Notes under the pieces: generated by a model
Databases searched by the model: none
Seen by the model: the letters and a program-made list of their open reading frames with translations, nothing else
What the model was told of the DNA's origin: nothing
Shown here: positions 62,075 through 64,000 of the stretch, in pieces
How the letters are laid out: each line of letters opens with the position of its first letter
Position numbering within the stretch: the stretch's first letter is position 1
Source of the DNA: Candidatus Halobonum tyrrellensis G22
Lineage (GTDB): Archaea; Halobacteriota; Halobacteria; Halobacteriales; Haloferacaceae
Assembly: GCF_000495475.1 (NCBI RefSeq)
Contig: NZ_ASGZ01000013.1
Coordinates: forward strand, 101,278-165,277
Direction: 5' to 3'
DNA: 64,000 nt
Program-made: the position numbers and the translations under genes

Positions 62075-63215
62075 CGAGGGCGGGAGCGACGACCACGTCG
62101 TCTCGCTCCGGGACGTCGAGGTGCACTTCGAGTCTGACTCCGGGCTGTTCGGCTTCGGCGGCGACGCGGACGTGGTGAAGGCCGTCGACGGGGTCAGCCT
62201 CGACGTGCCGGAGAACGACATCGTCGCGCTGGTGGGCGAGTCGGGCTGCGGCAAGACCACGCTGGGCAAGACGGCGATCGGCGTCCAGCGGCCGACCGGC
62301 GGGAGCGTCCACTACGAGGGCCAGGACGTCTGGAAGGCGAAGGACCGCGAGGGCGACGTGTCGATCCCCCACGAGGAGATCCGGCAGTCGCTCCAGATCA
62401 TCCACCAGGACCCCGGCGCGTCGCTGAACCCGAACAAGACGGTCCAGCACACGCTGTCGGCCCCGCTCCGGATCCGCAAGCCCGGCATGGACACGTTCGA
62501 GCGGCGCGACCGGATCCACGAGATGCTCTCGCGGGTCGGGATGGAGCCGCCGGACGACTACGCCAAGCGCTTCCCCCACCAGCTGTCGGGCGGCGAGAAA
62601 CAGCGCGTCGCACTGATCCGCGCGCTGTTGATGAACCCCGACCTGATCTTGGCCGACGAGGCGGTGAGCGCGCTCGACGTGAGCCTCCGGATCGACATGA
62701 TGGACCTGATGCTCGAACTCCAAGACGAGTTCGGCACCTCGTTTCTGTTCATCAGCCACAACCTCTCGAACGCGAGCTACATCGCGGGCAAGGCCGACGG
62801 CCGGATCGGGATCATGTACCTCGGCGAACTGGTCGAGATCGGACCGATCGACGAGGTGCTCGGCAACCCCCAGCACCCGTACACGCGGGCGCTGATGTGG
62901 GCGACCCCCAACCTCGACCCCGACATCGAGGACCCGCCCGACTCGCCGCTCCGCCGGATCGACGTGCCGGACCCGCGGAACCCACCGAGCGGCTGCCGCT
63001 TCCACACCCGGTGTCCGGAGGCCCGGGAGGTGTGTACGACCGAGTCGCCCGACCTGTACGCCGACGGGGCGTCCGACGCCGAGGCGGCGTGTTTCCGCGT
63101 GCTCGACGACCACGAGTACTGGGACAGCCCCGAGTTGGACGAGGAGGGCGACGACCGCACCGACCTGGTCGACGAGAGCGACCACGGCGGCCTCGCCGAC
63201 GGGGCGGCCGAGTAG
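62067..63215 (+). CDS. Dpp/Opp-type ABC ATP-binding protein (DppF-like)
   Basis: 382 residues. Walker A LVGESGCGKTTLGKTAI, signature LSGGEKQRVALIRAL, Walker B LILADEAVSALD, switch His in FISHNLSN. The C-terminal Opp domain has HPYTRALMWATPNL and the Cys-rich CRFHTRCPEAREVC, then a long acidic tail (about 340-382). It is the last ATPase of the operon and pairs with the DppD-like protein. Confidence 0.94.
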   Translation: MSSEGGSDDHVVSLRDVEVHFESDSGLFGFGGDADVVKAVDGVSLDVPENDIVALVGESGCGKTTLGKTAIGVQRPTGGSVHYEGQDVWKAKDREGDVSIPHEEIRQSLQIIHQDPGASLNPNKTVQHTLSAPLRIRKPGMDTFERRDRIHEMLSRVGMEPPDDYAKRFPHQLSGGEKQRVALIRALLMNPDLILADEAVSALDVSLRIDMMDLMLELQDEFGTSFLFISHNLSNASYIAGKADGRIGIMYLGELVEIGPIDEVLGNPQHPYTRALMWATPNLDPDIEDPPDSPLRRIDVPDPRNPPSGCRFHTRCPEAREVCTTESPDLYADGASDAEAACFRVLDDHEYWDSPELDEEGDDRTDLVDESDHGGLADGAAE

Positions 63216-63224
63216 CGGTCCCGC

Positions 63225-63458
63225 ATGTCGTCGCGACCCCGGAACCCGGAGCGAACCACGAGCGAGGTCGTCTTCCGTATCGTGTTGGTGCTGTCGGCCA
63301 CGCTCGCGGTGTTGGTGCTCGCGGTGTTCCCGTTTCAACGGCCCGGGACCGGAAGCTGGGTGGTCTCGGTCCTCGCGCTGTGCGTTCAGGCGCTGCTCAT
63401 CGCCGTGGCCGGGGTGGGGCTGTACCTCGGCTGGCAGCCGCTCCGCGCGTTCGACTGA
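63225..63458 (+). CDS. Small two-helix membrane protein at the operon end
   Basis: 77 residues. A basic N-terminus (MSSRPRNPERTTS) is followed by two hydrophobic helices (about 15-37 and 44-68). It starts 9 bp after the DppF-like gene and is probably co-transcribed. No family is recognised. It might assist the transporter. Confidence 0.6.
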   Translation: MSSRPRNPERTTSEVVFRIVLVLSATLAVLVLAVFPFQRPGTGSWVVSVLALCVQALLIAVAGVGLYLGWQPLRAFD

Positions 63459-63551
63459 CGGGCGCGCGGAACGCGCGAGCGCGGAGCCTTACGTCTCTCG
63501 GCTGCGAGAAGAATCGGAAAAACGGCGCCGCCGACGGACGGTCGACCCGTC

Positions 63552-64000
63552 TCAGTAGCCGTCGTAGACCGTCTTCTCGATCGTGTAGAATTCGAGCCCC
63601 TCGTCGCCCTGCTCGCGCCACGTCTCCGACGACGACCGCTTGAACCCACCGAACGGCACGTGCAGTTCCAGCCCCGTCGTCTTCTCGTTCACCTTCGCCA
63701 CACCCGCCTCGATGTCGTCGATGAACCGATTCGCCTCCGTGTGGTCGTCCGTCACGATCGACGCCGAGAGTCCGTACTCGACGCCGTTCGCCACGTCCAT
63801 CGCCTCCTCGAAGTCGCTCACCTTCAACACCGCCACCACCGGCCCGAACACTTCCTCCTGGGCGATCCGCATCTCCGGCTCTACCTCCGTGAACACCGTC
63901 GGCTCCACGAAGAACCCCTCGCCGAGATCCGGTTCACCGCCGCCCGTCGCCAGCGTCGCGCCTTCGGTTTCGGCGACGTCGACGTACTCGAGCGTCGAGT
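63552..64000 (-). CDS. xacF: Aldehyde dehydrogenase, 2-oxoglutarate semialdehyde type (XacF-like), 5' end outside window
   Basis: The last 148 residues of an aldehyde dehydrogenase of about 480. Visible family motifs are QEEVFGPVVAVLKVSDFEEA, NGVEYGLSASIVTDD and VPFGGFKRSSSETWREQG. The catalytic Cys and the cofactor domain lie beyond the right edge. The short C-terminal end (FYTIEKTVYDGY) resembles haloarchaeal alpha-ketoglutarate semialdehyde dehydrogenase, which would finish the Weimberg-type pathway begun by the XacD- and XacE-like enzymes. Confidence 0.85.
   Translation of the reverse strand, partial: STLEYVDVAETEGATLATGGGEPDLGEGFFVEPTVFTEVEPEMRIAQEEVFGPVVAVLKVSDFEEAMDVANGVEYGLSASIVTDDHTEANRFIDDIEAGVAKVNEKTTGLELHVPFGGFKRSSSETWREQGDEGLEFYTIEKTVYDGY

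Overview
The window is about 64 kb of very GC-rich archaeal chromosome and almost certainly comes from an extremely halophilic archaeon (class Halobacteria). The reasons are the strongly acidic proteome (Asp/Glu runs, few Lys), leaderless genes behind TATA elements about 25-35 bp from the start codon, frequent GTG starts, Tat signals (RR motifs) on nearly all exported proteins, a glycerol-1-phosphate dehydrogenase for archaeal lipids, a HemAT-type globin receptor, a two-subunit glycine dehydrogenase and a salactin/volactin-type actin. The genus cannot be fixed from the sequence. No rRNA, CRISPR array, complete IS element or integrase was seen. One tRNA gene, tRNA-Val(CAC), is present.

Positions 1-33,000 are mostly housekeeping: a threonine-synthase-like protein without its PLP lysine, a DtxR/MntR-type regulator with cation transporters, G1P dehydrogenase, an M48 protease, a NUDIX hydrolase, a NAD-kinase-like protein, an epimerase, an HD hydrolase, AlaX editing protein, a FlaD/E-domain protein beside an actin homologue, a divergent pair of Tat-exported proteins (M14 carboxypeptidase and vWA protein), a CBS/HPF-like fusion, an amidase, a heavy-metal exporter with a UspA protein, cobalamin adenosyltransferase, a possible class I terpenoid synthase, HemAT, a thioesterase/HPP pair, a P19-like protein and the glycine dehydrogenase genes.

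Positions 33,755-64,000 form a pentose (arabinan/arabinoxylan) utilisation island. It has three GH51-type enzymes (two cytoplasmic, one Tat-exported), a GH2 enzyme, an IclR regulator, an enolase-superfamily aldonate dehydratase (XacD-like), an FAH-family 2-keto-3-deoxypentonate dehydratase (XacE-like), an aldehyde dehydrogenase cut by the window end (XacF-like), an SDR sugar dehydrogenase, malic enzyme, and two ABC importers (one MalFGK type with a YesL/DUF624 protein, one Dpp/Opp type). Together they describe extracellular cleavage, uptake, intracellular release of L-arabinose/D-xylose, oxidation to 2-oxoglutarate by a Weimberg-type route, and return of malate to pyruvate.

The most unusual observations are: (1) a 125-residue module of unknown function, about two-thirds identical and gap-free in three Tat-exported proteins, sitting C-terminal on a peptidase, N-terminal on a vWA protein and inside the catalytic barrel of a GH51 enzyme just before its acid/base residue; (2) a DtxR-type palindrome shared by the regulator gene and a metal-exporter promoter 22 kb away; (3) a 59-bp tandem repeat that copies the gcvPB start region and creates two chained 23-codon leader frames; (4) the possible terpenoid synthase; (5) the FlaD/E-like protein next to the actin gene.
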